The notes: generated by a model not told the origin, from the sequence alone. DNA of 35,239 nucleotides from CAZXCK01 sp964639225 (GCA_964639225.1 CAZXCK010000028.1:1-35239), one strand, 5' to 3'; numbered from the stretch's first letter, positions 8,088-16,303 are shown. Numbers and translations: made by a program.

Positions 8088-9479
8088 ATGGCAAAACGAC
8101 GTCAAACGACCGGGTTGCCCAGGGCCGAACGCCAGGCCCAGCCCGGAGCGGCAGGAACTAAAGGCGCGGATCTCCGCACCCACGCCGAGCGCGAAGCCGA
8201 CGTCCAGCGGATGATCCTGCTGGGCGTGGGGTTGGCACTGGGGTTGGTTATATTGATGCTGGTTGTCGCATTTATCAATGACCAGTTCATCACACCATCG
8301 CGGACGGTCGCCTCGGTCAACGATGAGGATATCAGCATCAGCGACTTCCGGGATCGGACACGCCTGGAGCGGCTGGTCAACATTGAAAGCATCAACGGGG
8401 CTATCAACAGCCTGCTCGAACTGGGCTTTAGCTTTGATGAGGCCGGTAATCAGGTTGTCCAGTTTGAGCCGTATGCCTCTCAGTGGAACGAGTTGAACGC
8501 TTCAGAGCAGATGGGCCTGCGGGTCATCAACGATATGATAGGCGATCAGTTGGTCCTGGCCGAAGTCGAGGCGCGCAACATTACTGTCTCGCAGGACGAG
8601 ATCGAAGAGCAGATTCGTCAGGTGCTGGGTTTCGACCCGGACCTGTTCGACCCGCTGCCCGACCCCGAGGCGACGCCGGAAGTCGAGCCGACGTCAACGC
8701 CGACTCCGCTGGTTTCGCCCACGCCGTCGCCGACGCCCACCGACGCGCCGACTGAAGTTCCGGCGGATGTTGACGAAGCTGCTGATGAAGCTGCTGACGA
8801 GGCCGGTGATGCTGAGGCAGGCGAGGTACCGCCTACCTTTACACCTATTCCGACCATTGCGCCGGTGCCCACCCGCACCGCCGAGGAGCGCGACGACGCC
8901 TTCCGCCGCTACCTGGACAACTTCTATGACCGTGCGCGTCAGGATGCTGGGGCCAGCCGCGACGATGTCAACCGCTTCTTCGAACTGCGCGCGCTGCGCG
9001 TGGCCCTCGGTCGTGAAGTGGCCGATGTCGGCACGACCGGCACCTGGGTCAACGCGCGTCATATTCTGGTCGAGACTGAAGAAATCGCGCTGGATATCCT
9101 GGACGCGCTGGCCAATGGAGAGTCCTTCGCCGAACTGGCGCGTGCCGTGTCTGCCGATACCGGTTCCGGGGAGCGCGGCGGTGAGCTGGACTGGCAGTCC
9201 GTCGATAACTATGTCGAACCTTTCGCTGACGCCGTGCGTGACGCGCCGTTGGGCGAGATCGTTGGCCCGGTTGAGTCTGAGTTCGGTTTCCATATCATCC
9301 AGGTGCGTGCCCGTGAGCAGCGTGACCTGACCGAAGCTCAGATCGAGCAGAATCAGCAGGAAGCTATGAGCGAATGGCTGCGCGAACAACGTGAGCTGGA
9401 AACCAACGAGATCGAGATAAACGATATCTGGCCGGATTACGTTCCCACGAACCCGCCATTTGTTTTCCGCGAGCGCTAG
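8088..9479 (+). CDS. Membrane-anchored parvulin (PpiC-type) peptidyl-prolyl isomerase
   Basis: A 463-residue protein with a basic cytoplasmic N-terminus (1-40), one membrane helix (about 42-63), a SurA/PrsA-like helical region, a Thr/Pro linker then an acidic Ala/Glu/Asp stretch (about 197-250), and a parvulin domain near 318-412. The parvulin signature is clear: NARHILVETEE, ANGESFAELARAVSADTGS, GGELDW, LGEIVGPVESEFGFHIIQV. It should assist folding of proteins crossing the cytoplasmic membrane. The low-complexity linker inside the chaperone region is unusual. GATGAGGAG precedes the ATG, and an intrinsic terminator follows at 9506. It sits where rplI is often found after rpsR. Confidence 0.92.
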   Translation: MAKRRQTTGLPRAERQAQPGAAGTKGADLRTHAEREADVQRMILLGVGLALGLVILMLVVAFINDQFITPSRTVASVNDEDISISDFRDRTRLERLVNIESINGAINSLLELGFSFDEAGNQVVQFEPYASQWNELNASEQMGLRVINDMIGDQLVLAEVEARNITVSQDEIEEQIRQVLGFDPDLFDPLPDPEATPEVEPTSTPTPLVSPTPSPTPTDAPTEVPADVDEAADEAADEAGDAEAGEVPPTFTPIPTIAPVPTRTAEERDDAFRRYLDNFYDRARQDAGASRDDVNRFFELRALRVALGREVADVGTTGTWVNARHILVETEEIALDILDALANGESFAELARAVSADTGSGERGGELDWQSVDNYVEPFADAVRDAPLGEIVGPVESEFGFHIIQVRAREQRDLTEAQIEQNQQEAMSEWLREQRELETNEIEINDIWPDYVPTNPPFVFRER

Positions 9480-9505
9480 CGGCAGAGTAATATTGACCCA
9501 ATACG

Positions 9506-9539
9506 CGGCGGGCAGCGACACAGGCTGTCCGCCGTTTTT
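9506..9539 (+). terminator. Intrinsic terminator after the parvulin gene
   Basis: CGGCGGGCAG (9506-9515) pairs with CTGTCCGCCG (9525-9534) through ten pairs including one G-U, with a nine-base loop, and TTTTT follows at 9535-9539. It separates the rpsF-ssb-rpsR-parvulin block from the FHA/rodA block. Confidence 0.85.
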
Positions 9540-9602
9540 GTTGGCTTGCTGTGTCATGGCCAACGCTCAACCCACGCCTGACCAACTTGTTTCGGCTGTG
9601 CG

Positions 9603-9631
9603 TTGCCCGCCGGATAGGGGTAGGCTATAAT
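9603..9631 (+). promoter_or_regulatory. Sigma-70-type promoter of the FHA/rodA operon, probably leaderless
   Basis: TTGCCC (9603-9608), a 17-base spacer, and a perfect TATAAT (9626-9631). The expected transcription start is about 9638, one base before the ATG at 9639. An alternative ATG at 9630 lies inside the -10 box and would not be on this transcript. Confidence 0.7.
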
Positions 9632-9638
9632 GCCGGCG

Positions 9639-10406
9639 ATGAAAAGCCAACACATCGCCAAGCTCGAAGCACACCTCGAGCAGATCATCGAGAGCACTTT
9701 CGTCAATCTGTTCGGGAAGCGCATACATGCCCATGACATCGCGCTGCGTCTGACCCGCGCGATGGAGAGCAGCCTGCTGGCCGCTACTGGCAGCGACCCG
9801 CGCCCGCTGGCCCCGGACGATTATGTAATCTACCTCAATCGGGATGTTCACCGGCGGCTGCTGGAACGCCACCCGCACCTGAGCCATATGCTGGGCGAGC
9901 ACATCGTCGAACTGGCGAGTCAGTTCGGATATCGGCTTAATGGCACGCCGCATATCCGGATTCTGGCCGATGTTTCCCTGGACAGTGTGGATGTAAACGT
10001 CGCCGCCCAGCACAGTGACCAGAACGTGAACAGCACCGCCGCGATGGAGCGCGTCCAACTGCCACTCGTGCGAAAACCACTCAACCCGGTGCTGATCGTC
10101 AACCAGTCGCAGACGATTCCGCTGGACCTGGATGTGGTCAACATCGGGCGTCACCACGACAACCAGATCGTCATCGACGATCCGTATGTGTCGCGCCATC
10201 ATGCGCAGTTGCGGCTGCGGTTCGGCTCGTATATGCTGTTCGATGTGCCCAGCCAGGCGGCGACCTTCGTCAACAACATCCCCATCAGAGAATACCGTCT
10301 GCACAGCGGCGATGTCATCCGGCTGGGGCGCTCGCAGATTATCTATCTGGAAGACGACCCCACCGATGGCGAACTCGGCCAGACCGACACACTGGACCCC
10401 CTCTAA
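9639..10406 (+). CDS. FhaA-like protein: DUF3662 plus FHA domain
   Basis: A 255-residue protein from the ATG at 9639; the ATG at 9630 would add three residues but overlaps the promoter. The N-terminal domain (about 1-115) matches the DUF3662/FhaA type: KLEAHLEQIIESTF, IHAHDIALRLTRAME, PDDYVIYLN. A linker leads to an FHA domain (about 145-240) with IGRHHDNQIVIDDPYVSRHHAQL, which holds the Gly-Arg, Ser and His residues used to bind phosphothreonine, and a distal NNIPI turn. In actinobacteria FhaA reads Ser/Thr-kinase signals and links them to MurJ and wall growth. Here it leads fhaB-like, mtnP, rodA and pbpA-like genes. No kinase is encoded in the window, so its phospho-partner must lie elsewhere. 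Confidence 0.88.
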   Translation: MKSQHIAKLEAHLEQIIESTFVNLFGKRIHAHDIALRLTRAMESSLLAATGSDPRPLAPDDYVIYLNRDVHRRLLERHPHLSHMLGEHIVELASQFGYRLNGTPHIRILADVSLDSVDVNVAAQHSDQNVNSTAAMERVQLPLVRKPLNPVLIVNQSQTIPLDLDVVNIGRHHDNQIVIDDPYVSRHHAQLRLRFGSYMLFDVPSQAATFVNNIPIREYRLHSGDVIRLGRSQIIYLEDDPTDGELGQTDTLDPL

Positions 10407-10415
10407 GGCGGCGCG

Positions 10416-10859
10416 ATGAGTGCTGATGTCGTTCTGCTTGTGCTGCGTTTGCTGTCTGCCGGGCTGCTGCTGGGCCTGCTGGCAGCTCTGATGTTCGTCA
10501 TCTGGCGCGATTACCTGGGCGCGGTCAGCGAGGTGCAGGCCAGTCGCCGGGTGTACGGCCAGCTTGTCACGCTTCAGGAGATCGACGGGACGATGATGGT
10601 CACCGGCGAGGTGCATCCACTGCTGCCGGTCACCAGCCTGGGACGCGCCCCCACCAACACAATTGTCATCCACGATACCTTTGCCAGCAGCGAGCATGCT
10701 GTGGTGTTTCTGCGCGGCGGCCAGTGGTGGCTGGAAGACCGCCGCAGCCGTAACGGAACCACCCTCAACGGTCTGCCTGTCGGCCAGCCGGTGGTGGTCA
10801 CCAGTGGCGACATCATCGGCCTCGGCCAGCGTTATTTCCGGCTGGAACTCGAACGCTGA
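10416..10859 (+). CDS. FhaB-like membrane-anchored FHA protein
   Basis: A 147-residue protein beginning nine bases after the fhaA-like stop. It has an N-terminal membrane helix (about 6-29) and a cytoplasmic C-terminal FHA domain (about 60-145) with SLGRAPTNTIVIHDTFASSEHA, then RRSRNGTTLNG and GDIIGLGQRYFRL, so the Gly-Arg, Ser-x-x-His and Asn-Gly phosphothreonine-binding motifs are intact. The architecture matches FhaB/FipA, which in mycobacteria sits beside FhaA and acts in division and wall growth. It probably docks phosphorylated envelope proteins at the membrane. Confidence 0.87.
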   Translation: MSADVVLLVLRLLSAGLLLGLLAALMFVIWRDYLGAVSEVQASRRVYGQLVTLQEIDGTMMVTGEVHPLLPVTSLGRAPTNTIVIHDTFASSEHAVVFLRGGQWWLEDRRSRNGTTLNGLPVGQPVVVTSGDIIGLGQRYFRLELER

Positions 10860-10955
10860 TCGTGGACATATGCTCAGTCGGTTCCGTCTGTTTTTATGGT
10901 CGGGGCTGGGTTACTATGCCCCCAAACTAACTTTCATCTCAGGAGCTTAAGCATC

Positions 10956-11834
10956 ATGTCAGAAAACGTTAAGATCGCTGTAATTGGTGGCTCTGGCCTG
11001 TACAAAATGGCCGAGATCAGCGACAGGCAGACCGTGCAGGTCGAGACGCCCTACGGCAGCCCCAGCGGCGATATTGTGATTGGCACGCTGCGCGGCAAGC
11101 GTGTCGCCTTCCTGCCACGTCATGGCGAGGGGCATATCTATAGCCCGTCGCGGGTGCCGTATCGCGCCAATATTTACGCCCTCAAAAAGCTCGGTGTGCG
11201 CTTTGTCATCAGTGTGAGCGCCTGCGGCTCGCTGCGCGAGGATTACGCGCCGGGCCACATCGTTATCCCTGACCAGATTTACGACAATACTAAGTTCGAG
11301 CGGGGTGGGCACACTTTCTTTGATACCGGTCTGGTGGCGCACGTGTCGGTGGCGGAGCCGTTCAACCGGGATCTGGCCGACCAGCTTTACCGCGCGGTCG
11401 GTAAGGTTGGCGGGACGGTGCATCGGGGTGGCACGTTCGTCACCATCGAGGGGCCGCGCTTCAGCACCAAAGGCGAGAGCCACATCTATCGCCAGTGGGG
11501 GTGCAGCATCATCGGTATGACGGCGTCACCAGAGGCTTACCTGGCACTCGAAGCTGAGATGGCCTATGCCACTGTCGCCCATGTCACCGATTACGACGTC
11601 TGGCACATCAGCGAGGAACCGGTGACGGTCGATATGGTCATCCGCACCATGCAGCTTAACCTCAATGTGGTGCAGCGCGCAGTAGCTGCCACTATCGAGC
11701 AGATGGACGAGGACGCTGTCTATGACTGTCACAGCGCCCTTAAAGATGCACTGATCACCGACCGCGCCAAAGTCCCCGCTGACGCGCTGGAGCGACTCGC
11801 GCCTATCGTCGGGCATTATTTCAACGAGGGCTGA
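10956..11834 (+). CDS. mtnP: S-methyl-5'-thioadenosine phosphorylase
   Basis: A 292-residue enzyme. The ATG at 10956 has AGGAG 10 bases upstream; the in-frame start at 10896 has neither a ribosome site nor homology. It shows the MTAP/PNP family-2 signatures: IGGSGLY (phosphate loop, 10-16), PRHGEGHIYSP, FVISVSACGSLRED, TFVTIEGPRFSTKGES and VAHVTDYDVWH. It cleaves methylthioadenosine by phosphorolysis to adenine and methylthioribose-1-phosphate for methionine salvage. No other salvage gene is adjacent. It interrupts an otherwise envelope-related cluster, with 96 bases upstream that could hold its own promoter, though I see no convincing one. Confidence 0.93.
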   Translation: MSENVKIAVIGGSGLYKMAEISDRQTVQVETPYGSPSGDIVIGTLRGKRVAFLPRHGEGHIYSPSRVPYRANIYALKKLGVRFVISVSACGSLREDYAPGHIVIPDQIYDNTKFERGGHTFFDTGLVAHVSVAEPFNRDLADQLYRAVGKVGGTVHRGGTFVTIEGPRFSTKGESHIYRQWGCSIIGMTASPEAYLALEAEMAYATVAHVTDYDVWHISEEPVTVDMVIRTMQLNLNVVQRAVAATIEQMDEDAVYDCHSALKDALITDRAKVPADALERLAPIVGHYFNEG

Positions 11835-11841
11835 CTCTGCT

Positions 11842-13179
11842 GTGACCGCTGACCTGGGCGCTGTCAACACGCCGGAATTAACAGAGCGCGGCCCGCATGA
11901 GGTGCCGTTTGGCTATCGTGCCAGTGTAGAACGCGCTCTGCTGCTGCTGGGTGGCGCGTTTATGCTGGTGAACCTGATCGCGCTGGCTGTGCTGCGTTCG
12001 GGGGATGGCCTGCGCGTGCTGACACATCTGGCTGTGTGGGCGTTGTGCGCGGCGGGCGGCCATGTGATTCTCAACTGGCTGCTGCCGCGCCGGGACGCGC
12101 TGCTGTTTCCGCTGGTGATGTTTCTCAGCGGCTGGGGGCTGGTCCTCATCGACCGGCTGGCACCGCCCTTCGCTGACCGCCAGGTGATCTGGCTGGCGTT
12201 GTCGGTGGCTGCGATGGTGTTCGTGGCCGGACAGCCATATGTACTGCGCTGGCTGCGCAGCTATCGCTATATGTGGTTGCTGGCCGGGCTGGCGCTGTTA
12301 TTCAGCACCATTCTGCTGGGGACACACCCTACCGGCCAGCCGGGCACGCCGCAGCTCTGGTTGAATTTTGGCGGCATCTACTTTCAGCCCGCCGAGGCGC
12401 TCAAGATCGTGCTGGTCGCTTTTCTCGCCAGCTACCTGGCGGAGCAGTACCCGTCTCTGCGCGCTTATCATCTGGTGGAGGGCAACCGCCTGTGGAGCCT
12501 GTCGCCGCGCGTGGCCGGGCCGATTCTGCTCATGTGGGGGCTGTCGGTGCTGATTCTCGTCTGGCAGCGCGATCTGGGCACGGCGGCGCTGTTCTTCGGT
12601 GTGTTCCTGGTGCTGCTCTATGTCGCCAGCGGCTACACGCTGATTCTGGTCAGTGGGGTGGTGCTGGCCATCATCGCCGGGAGCATCGCCTATAACCTGT
12701 TCGATGTCGTCGAACTGCGTGTCGATGTCTGGCTGAATCCCTGGCCGGAGTCCGATGGCCGCGCTTACCAGATCGTGCAGAGCCTGCAGGCGTTCGCCGC
12801 CGGTGGTGTTTTTGGCCAGGGGATCGGGCAGGGACTGCCGGTTTATATCCCGGTCATCCACTCGGATTTTATCTTCGCTGCGCTGGCCGAGGAATACGGT
12901 CTGCTGGGCGTGTCGGTCGCTATCGCCGCCATGCTGGTGATCGTTATGCGTGGGCTGCGCATCGCCGTTCTGCACCAGGGCTATCCATTCCGGGCGCTGC
13001 TGACGATTGGTTTGTGCGTGCTGCTGGCCATGCAGACGGCTATGATTATGGGCGGAGTCATCCGGCTGCTGCCGCTGACCGGCCTGACGCTGCCGTTTGT
13101 GAGCTATGGCGGCAGCTCGCTGCTGGGCAGCTATGTGATCGTCGGCCTGCTGCTACGACTGTCGGTTAAGGGAGAGTAG
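11842..13179 (+). CDS. SEDS peptidoglycan glycosyltransferase (RodA/FtsW/SpoVE)
   Basis: A 445-residue protein with about ten membrane helices and a GTG start seven bases after mtnP. Family motifs are present: QLWLNFGGIYFQPAEALKIV with the conserved Pro/Ala/Glu, WQRDLGTAALFFGVF, PESDGRAYQIVQSLQAFAAG, GQGLPVYIPVIHSDFIFAALAEE, where the catalytic-region Asp lies, and the C-terminal LPFVSYGGSSLLG. SEDS proteins polymerise lipid II with a partner class B PBP. The next gene, two bases on, is such a partner by position. Position beside FHA genes and a PbpA-type gene suggests the RodA branch, but FtsW cannot be excluded. Confidence 0.93.
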   Translation: MTADLGAVNTPELTERGPHEVPFGYRASVERALLLLGGAFMLVNLIALAVLRSGDGLRVLTHLAVWALCAAGGHVILNWLLPRRDALLFPLVMFLSGWGLVLIDRLAPPFADRQVIWLALSVAAMVFVAGQPYVLRWLRSYRYMWLLAGLALLFSTILLGTHPTGQPGTPQLWLNFGGIYFQPAEALKIVLVAFLASYLAEQYPSLRAYHLVEGNRLWSLSPRVAGPILLMWGLSVLILVWQRDLGTAALFFGVFLVLLYVASGYTLILVSGVVLAIIAGSIAYNLFDVVELRVDVWLNPWPESDGRAYQIVQSLQAFAAGGVFGQGIGQGLPVYIPVIHSDFIFAALAEEYGLLGVSVAIAAMLVIVMRGLRIAVLHQGYPFRALLTIGLCVLLAMQTAMIMGGVIRLLPLTGLTLPFVSYGGSSLLGSYVIVGLLLRLSVKGE

Positions 13180-13181
13180 CC

Positions 13182-14603
13182 ATGCAGTTCGAACGCGAGA
13201 TCAATCGTCTGCTGCTGTTCGGCCTGCTGACGTTCGCGCTGGTGGCGCTGGTCGCGGCTTACTGGGCGGTGCGCGGGGCCGGAACCATTCTCCAGCGGGA
13301 TGACAACCCGCGTCTGTTCGAGCAGCAGGCGCGGGTGGTGCGGGGCGACATCATCGACCGGCAGGGCCGGGTGATCGTCACCACCGAGCAGAACGGTCGG
13401 CAGCGCCCGCAGCGGCTGTATCCGCACGAGGCGGCCCATAGCGCGATGGGCTACTACAGTCTGCGTTACGGGACCGGTGGCGTTGAGGCCATCTATGATG
13501 ATTGGCTCAGTGGCGCCACTCTGGAGACGAGCGCGCAGGATGAACTGGTGCGTTCGCTGCTGCACCGCCCGCAGCAGGGAGCCGACATCCACCTGACTTT
13601 CGATCTCGATGTGCAGCAGCGCCTGCACGAACTGCTGGAAGACCATACCGGGGCGGCGGTGGTGCTGTCCGTGCCGGATGGCGGCGTGTTGGGAATGCTC
13701 AGCCAGCCGACATTCGACCCGGCAACGCTGGATGCCAACTGGCCGCAGCTTGTCGAAGACCCTGGCGAGCCGTTTTTCAACCGGGCGGTGCAGGGCGGCT
13801 ACCAGCCCGGCAGCATGATTTACACGCTGCTGGCGACGACCGCGCTGATCAACGGCGTGCCGCTGTACAGCGAATTCGAGGATGCCGGCGAGGCGATCTA
13901 CGTGGCCGATCTGCTGCTGGAATGCGCCATCGAGCCGCCCGCCGACACGCTGACACTGGCCGAGGCTTATATCTATAGTTGTCCGGCGCCATTCGCGCGC
14001 CTGGTCAACCAGATCGGCCTGCCGGCGCTCAGCCAGACGCTGGACCTGTTCCGCCCCTATGACCAGCTTGTGCCGGAGAACTTTGCCGGTTTCCTGGGTG
14101 ATGATCCACCCGCCGCGCCTGTGCGCCGTCAGGCGACCATCGAGGACGCTTTCGGCCAGGGGCAGATCACCTTCACACCGCTGGAGATGGCGTCCATCGT
14201 GGCGGCCATTATCAACGGCGGCAACGCGCCGCAGCCGTATATGCTCATGGCCACCCGCGAACCCGGCGCTGAAGCCTGGACTCCGGCCAGTGGCGTGCGC
14301 CAGACGCATCCTATCACCACACCGCAGACCGCCCGCCAGATGCAGACCATGATGCGCGGCGCGGTCGAAAACGGTGTCGCCTGGGCTGCCATACGAGGCG
14401 GACCCAACATCGGTGGCTATACGGCGCTGGCGTATTCGGGAGACAGCACGCATGTCTGGTTCATCGGATTTGCCTATATTGGCGCGCGTGAAGGGGCGGT
14501 GATCGCGCTGGTAATCGAAGACAGCGACGATCTCGATCTGGCGGCGTCCATCGGCGGCGAGGCGCTGCGTGTGGCGGCGCTGGCACTCGCGTCGCAGCAG
14601 TAA
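13182..14603 (+). CDS. Class B PBP-like protein (PbpA type) with degenerate catalytic motifs
   Basis: A 473-residue protein: one N-terminal membrane helix (about 11-31), a short pedestal beginning VRGDIIDRQGRV, RLYPHEAAHSAMGYYSLRYG as in actinobacterial PbpA, and a transpeptidase fold from about 145 (LTFDLDVQQRL). Length matches PbpA. The SxxK motif reads SMIY, with Ser211 kept and the Lys replaced by Tyr214. The SxN motif reads SCP (266-268). The KTG motif reads YSG (418-420). The reading frame is otherwise intact and colinear to the C-terminus, where HVWFIGFA matches the family, so this is substitution and not decay. It is probably a non-catalytic partner that positions or activates the SEDS enzyme. 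A divergent catalytic mode cannot be excluded. Confidence 0.88.
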   Translation: MQFEREINRLLLFGLLTFALVALVAAYWAVRGAGTILQRDDNPRLFEQQARVVRGDIIDRQGRVIVTTEQNGRQRPQRLYPHEAAHSAMGYYSLRYGTGGVEAIYDDWLSGATLETSAQDELVRSLLHRPQQGADIHLTFDLDVQQRLHELLEDHTGAAVVLSVPDGGVLGMLSQPTFDPATLDANWPQLVEDPGEPFFNRAVQGGYQPGSMIYTLLATTALINGVPLYSEFEDAGEAIYVADLLLECAIEPPADTLTLAEAYIYSCPAPFARLVNQIGLPALSQTLDLFRPYDQLVPENFAGFLGDDPPAAPVRRQATIEDAFGQGQITFTPLEMASIVAAIINGGNAPQPYMLMATREPGAEAWTPASGVRQTHPITTPQTARQMQTMMRGAVENGVAWAAIRGGPNIGGYTALAYSGDSTHVWFIGFAYIGAREGAVIALVIEDSDDLDLAASIGGEALRVAALALASQQ

Positions 14604-14615
14604 ACTGGTGGATGC

Positions 14616-15698
14616 TCAGTCGGCGCTGGCGGGCAGGGGACTGCGCTGGCGCTCGGCTTCCATCGCGGCGATTTCGGCGTCCAGGTCGGGGGTGAACAGC
14701 CGCCGCCGGTAGATGAACGTCACGCCCATGCCTACGATCACCCGGAACCACTTATGGAAAAAGCCCTGCATCAGTGCCGCCGCGCCCGCCGCCGCCAGCG
14801 TAAACTGCGGATTGTCGGGTACGATGATGGCGCTCAGCATGGCCAACTGCGAGATCTCCGTCACACCAGCGCCGTTGGGGACAAAACTCAGCGCGCCGAT
14901 GGCCGAGGCCACCCCCACCATAAAGGTCGCCTGGATGAACAGCGTCCAGGTGAGGTCCAGGCCCAGCCCCCACAGAATCAGCACATAGCCGAGGGTACTC
15001 GACATATAGACGCCCATGCCCATCAGCGTGGTGATGGCGACGTGCTGGATTCTGAAAATTTCGCGGCTGCTCTCGTAGAATTCGGTCAGGGCCGGGTGCA
15101 GTCGGTTGACCAGTGGCAGGCGCGCCACGATCCCCAGGCAGAAGTAGGCCAGCGGCGCGATCTGCACGACGACCAGCCCGCCGAACAGCAGAATGGCCGT
15201 CGAGAAGATGATGCCCTCGCTGATGCCCCGGTAGTCGCCCAGGTCCAGCCGTTCGCCGGCCAGCAGCAGCGTGATGACCAGCGTCACCACCACCGCCAGC
15301 CCATCGACGACGCGCTCGGCGATGACGACGGGCGCGCTGCGAGCCACCGGCACGCCGGTCCGCATTTTGAGAAAGACGGACTTCAACACCTCGGCGACCT
15401 TGCCGGGACTGACCACCATCGTAAACGCCGACACAAAGATGATGACGCTGTCCGCCAGGCTGAGCCTGTGGCGGGCCTCGATGACTCCCAGATAATAATG
15501 CCATTCCAGAAAGCGAAAGAAACCGGCGCTCACCTGCAGCAGGCAAAGCAGCGGCACCAGCCACAGCGGAAAGCCGCGCATGGCTTCGACCACGCCGTCG
15601 CTGAACTGCCCGCTGGTGTCCATGACGATCAGCAGCACAATGTAGATCGCTACAACCAGCGCCAAACCGGCTATGATCTGATTCCGGTACTTTCGCAT
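14616..15698 (-). CDS. Flippase-like LPG-synthase TM family membrane protein
   Basis: A 360-residue protein with about eight membrane helices and the PF03706 (lysylphosphatidylglycerol synthase transmembrane / UPF0104) pattern: FRFLEWHYYLGV, VSAFTMVVSPGKVAEVLKSVFLK, ARSAPVVIAERVVDGLAVV and GALSFVPNGAGVTEIS. It lacks the soluble aminoacyl-transferase domain of MprF, so tRNA-dependent lysylation is unlikely. Stand-alone members are linked to lipid or glycolipid flipping. The ATG at 15698 has GAGGT 10 bases before it. It converges on the PBP-like gene with 12 bases between stops. Uma2 lies upstream on the same strand. Confidence 0.87.
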   Translation of the reverse strand: MRKYRNQIIAGLALVVAIYIVLLIVMDTSGQFSDGVVEAMRGFPLWLVPLLCLLQVSAGFFRFLEWHYYLGVIEARHRLSLADSVIIFVSAFTMVVSPGKVAEVLKSVFLKMRTGVPVARSAPVVIAERVVDGLAVVVTLVITLLLAGERLDLGDYRGISEGIIFSTAILLFGGLVVVQIAPLAYFCLGIVARLPLVNRLHPALTEFYESSREIFRIQHVAITTLMGMGVYMSSTLGYVLILWGLGLDLTWTLFIQATFMVGVASAIGALSFVPNGAGVTEISQLAMLSAIIVPDNPQFTLAAAGAAALMQGFFHKWFRVIVGMGVTFIYRRRLFTPDLDAEIAAMEAERQRSPLPASAD

Positions 15699-15739
15699 AT
15701 ACGATTTACCTCGTTACCTGTAAATGATGTGGTCCGCTG

Positions 15740-16300
15740 TTACTGGGGGAATATATCGCTCACAGCCAGCCGGAAACCGGGCAGAATGTCTTCCGCTGTC
15801 AGTGTGCTGGTCTCGTCGAATTCCTGGGCGGCGTGCCCCGCCCTGTGGACCTCGACGCGCCGTTCCTGTGCGTTGACCACCCACACCATGACCCTCGCCG
15901 ACAGGTAACCACTCAGTTTCAGGCGCAGTCGGCGCTGCTCTTCGGCGTTTGTCACATTGGAGATGACTTCGACCGCCAGCTCGGGGGGATTGGGGTTATA
16001 ACCCTGCTGTGCCAGCGCTGGCTGGCGTTCATACGAAATGTAGGCGACATCCGGTGCGTAACGCTCGCCGCCGACCACGTAGCCGCCGTCAGCCCCGGTC
16101 AGATGCCCGCGATCATTTTTGAGCAGGTACATGCCAATAAAGGTCAGAATTCTGGCGGCAATCTTTGACACATATGGATTCGAGGGCACTTCGACGATTT
16201 CCCCATCAATGAGTTCGAATATTTTATCAGTGTTCTCTGGCAGCGCGATGCAGGCCTCGAACTCATCGAGCGTCATCCGCTGTTTTGCTCCCAACGTCAT
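15740..16300 (-). CDS. Uma2-family (DUF820) putative endonuclease
   Basis: A 186-residue protein. The ATG at 16300 is preferred; a GTG directly before it (16303) also fits, with GAGGT just upstream. The Uma2/DUF820 restriction-fold is visible: MTLDEFEAC, KIFELIDGEIVEVP, RYAPDVAYIS holding the catalytic Asp, LAVEVISNVTN holding the Glu, then RRLRLKLSGYLSARVMVWVVN, whose usual Lys-x-x-Tyr is kept as LSGY. These PD-(D/E)xK-fold proteins are numerous in cyanobacteria and Chloroflexota; their role is not settled. Between it and the flippase-like gene are 41 bases, so they may be cotranscribed. Confidence 0.88.
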   Translation of the reverse strand: MTLGAKQRMTLDEFEACIALPENTDKIFELIDGEIVEVPSNPYVSKIAARILTFIGMYLLKNDRGHLTGADGGYVVGGERYAPDVAYISYERQPALAQQGYNPNPPELAVEVISNVTNAEEQRRLRLKLSGYLSARVMVWVVNAQERRVEVHRAGHAAQEFDETSTLTAEDILPGFRLAVSDIFPQ

Positions 16301-16303
16301 CAC

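Noticed and set aside
10860..10955. A SAM-type riboswitch before mtnP
   Set aside because: The gap is 96 bases and shows none of the conserved stems or core sequences. A promoter could fit, but no riboswitch is supported.
13182..14603. Calling the PBP-like gene a pseudogene
   Set aside because: The reading frame is complete, the length matches PbpA, the ends are conserved and it is tightly coupled to the SEDS gene. Only catalytic residues have changed.
14616..15698. Full MprF lysyl-phosphatidylglycerol synthase
   Set aside because: Only the membrane flippase-like part is present. The C-terminal aminoacyl-transferase domain is missing and the gene is not truncated by a frameshift.
14754..15908. 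A 384-codon open frame on the plus strand
   Set aside because: It is antisense to the flippase-like protein and the end of the Uma2 gene. Its product is Gln/Arg/His-rich and shows no fold.
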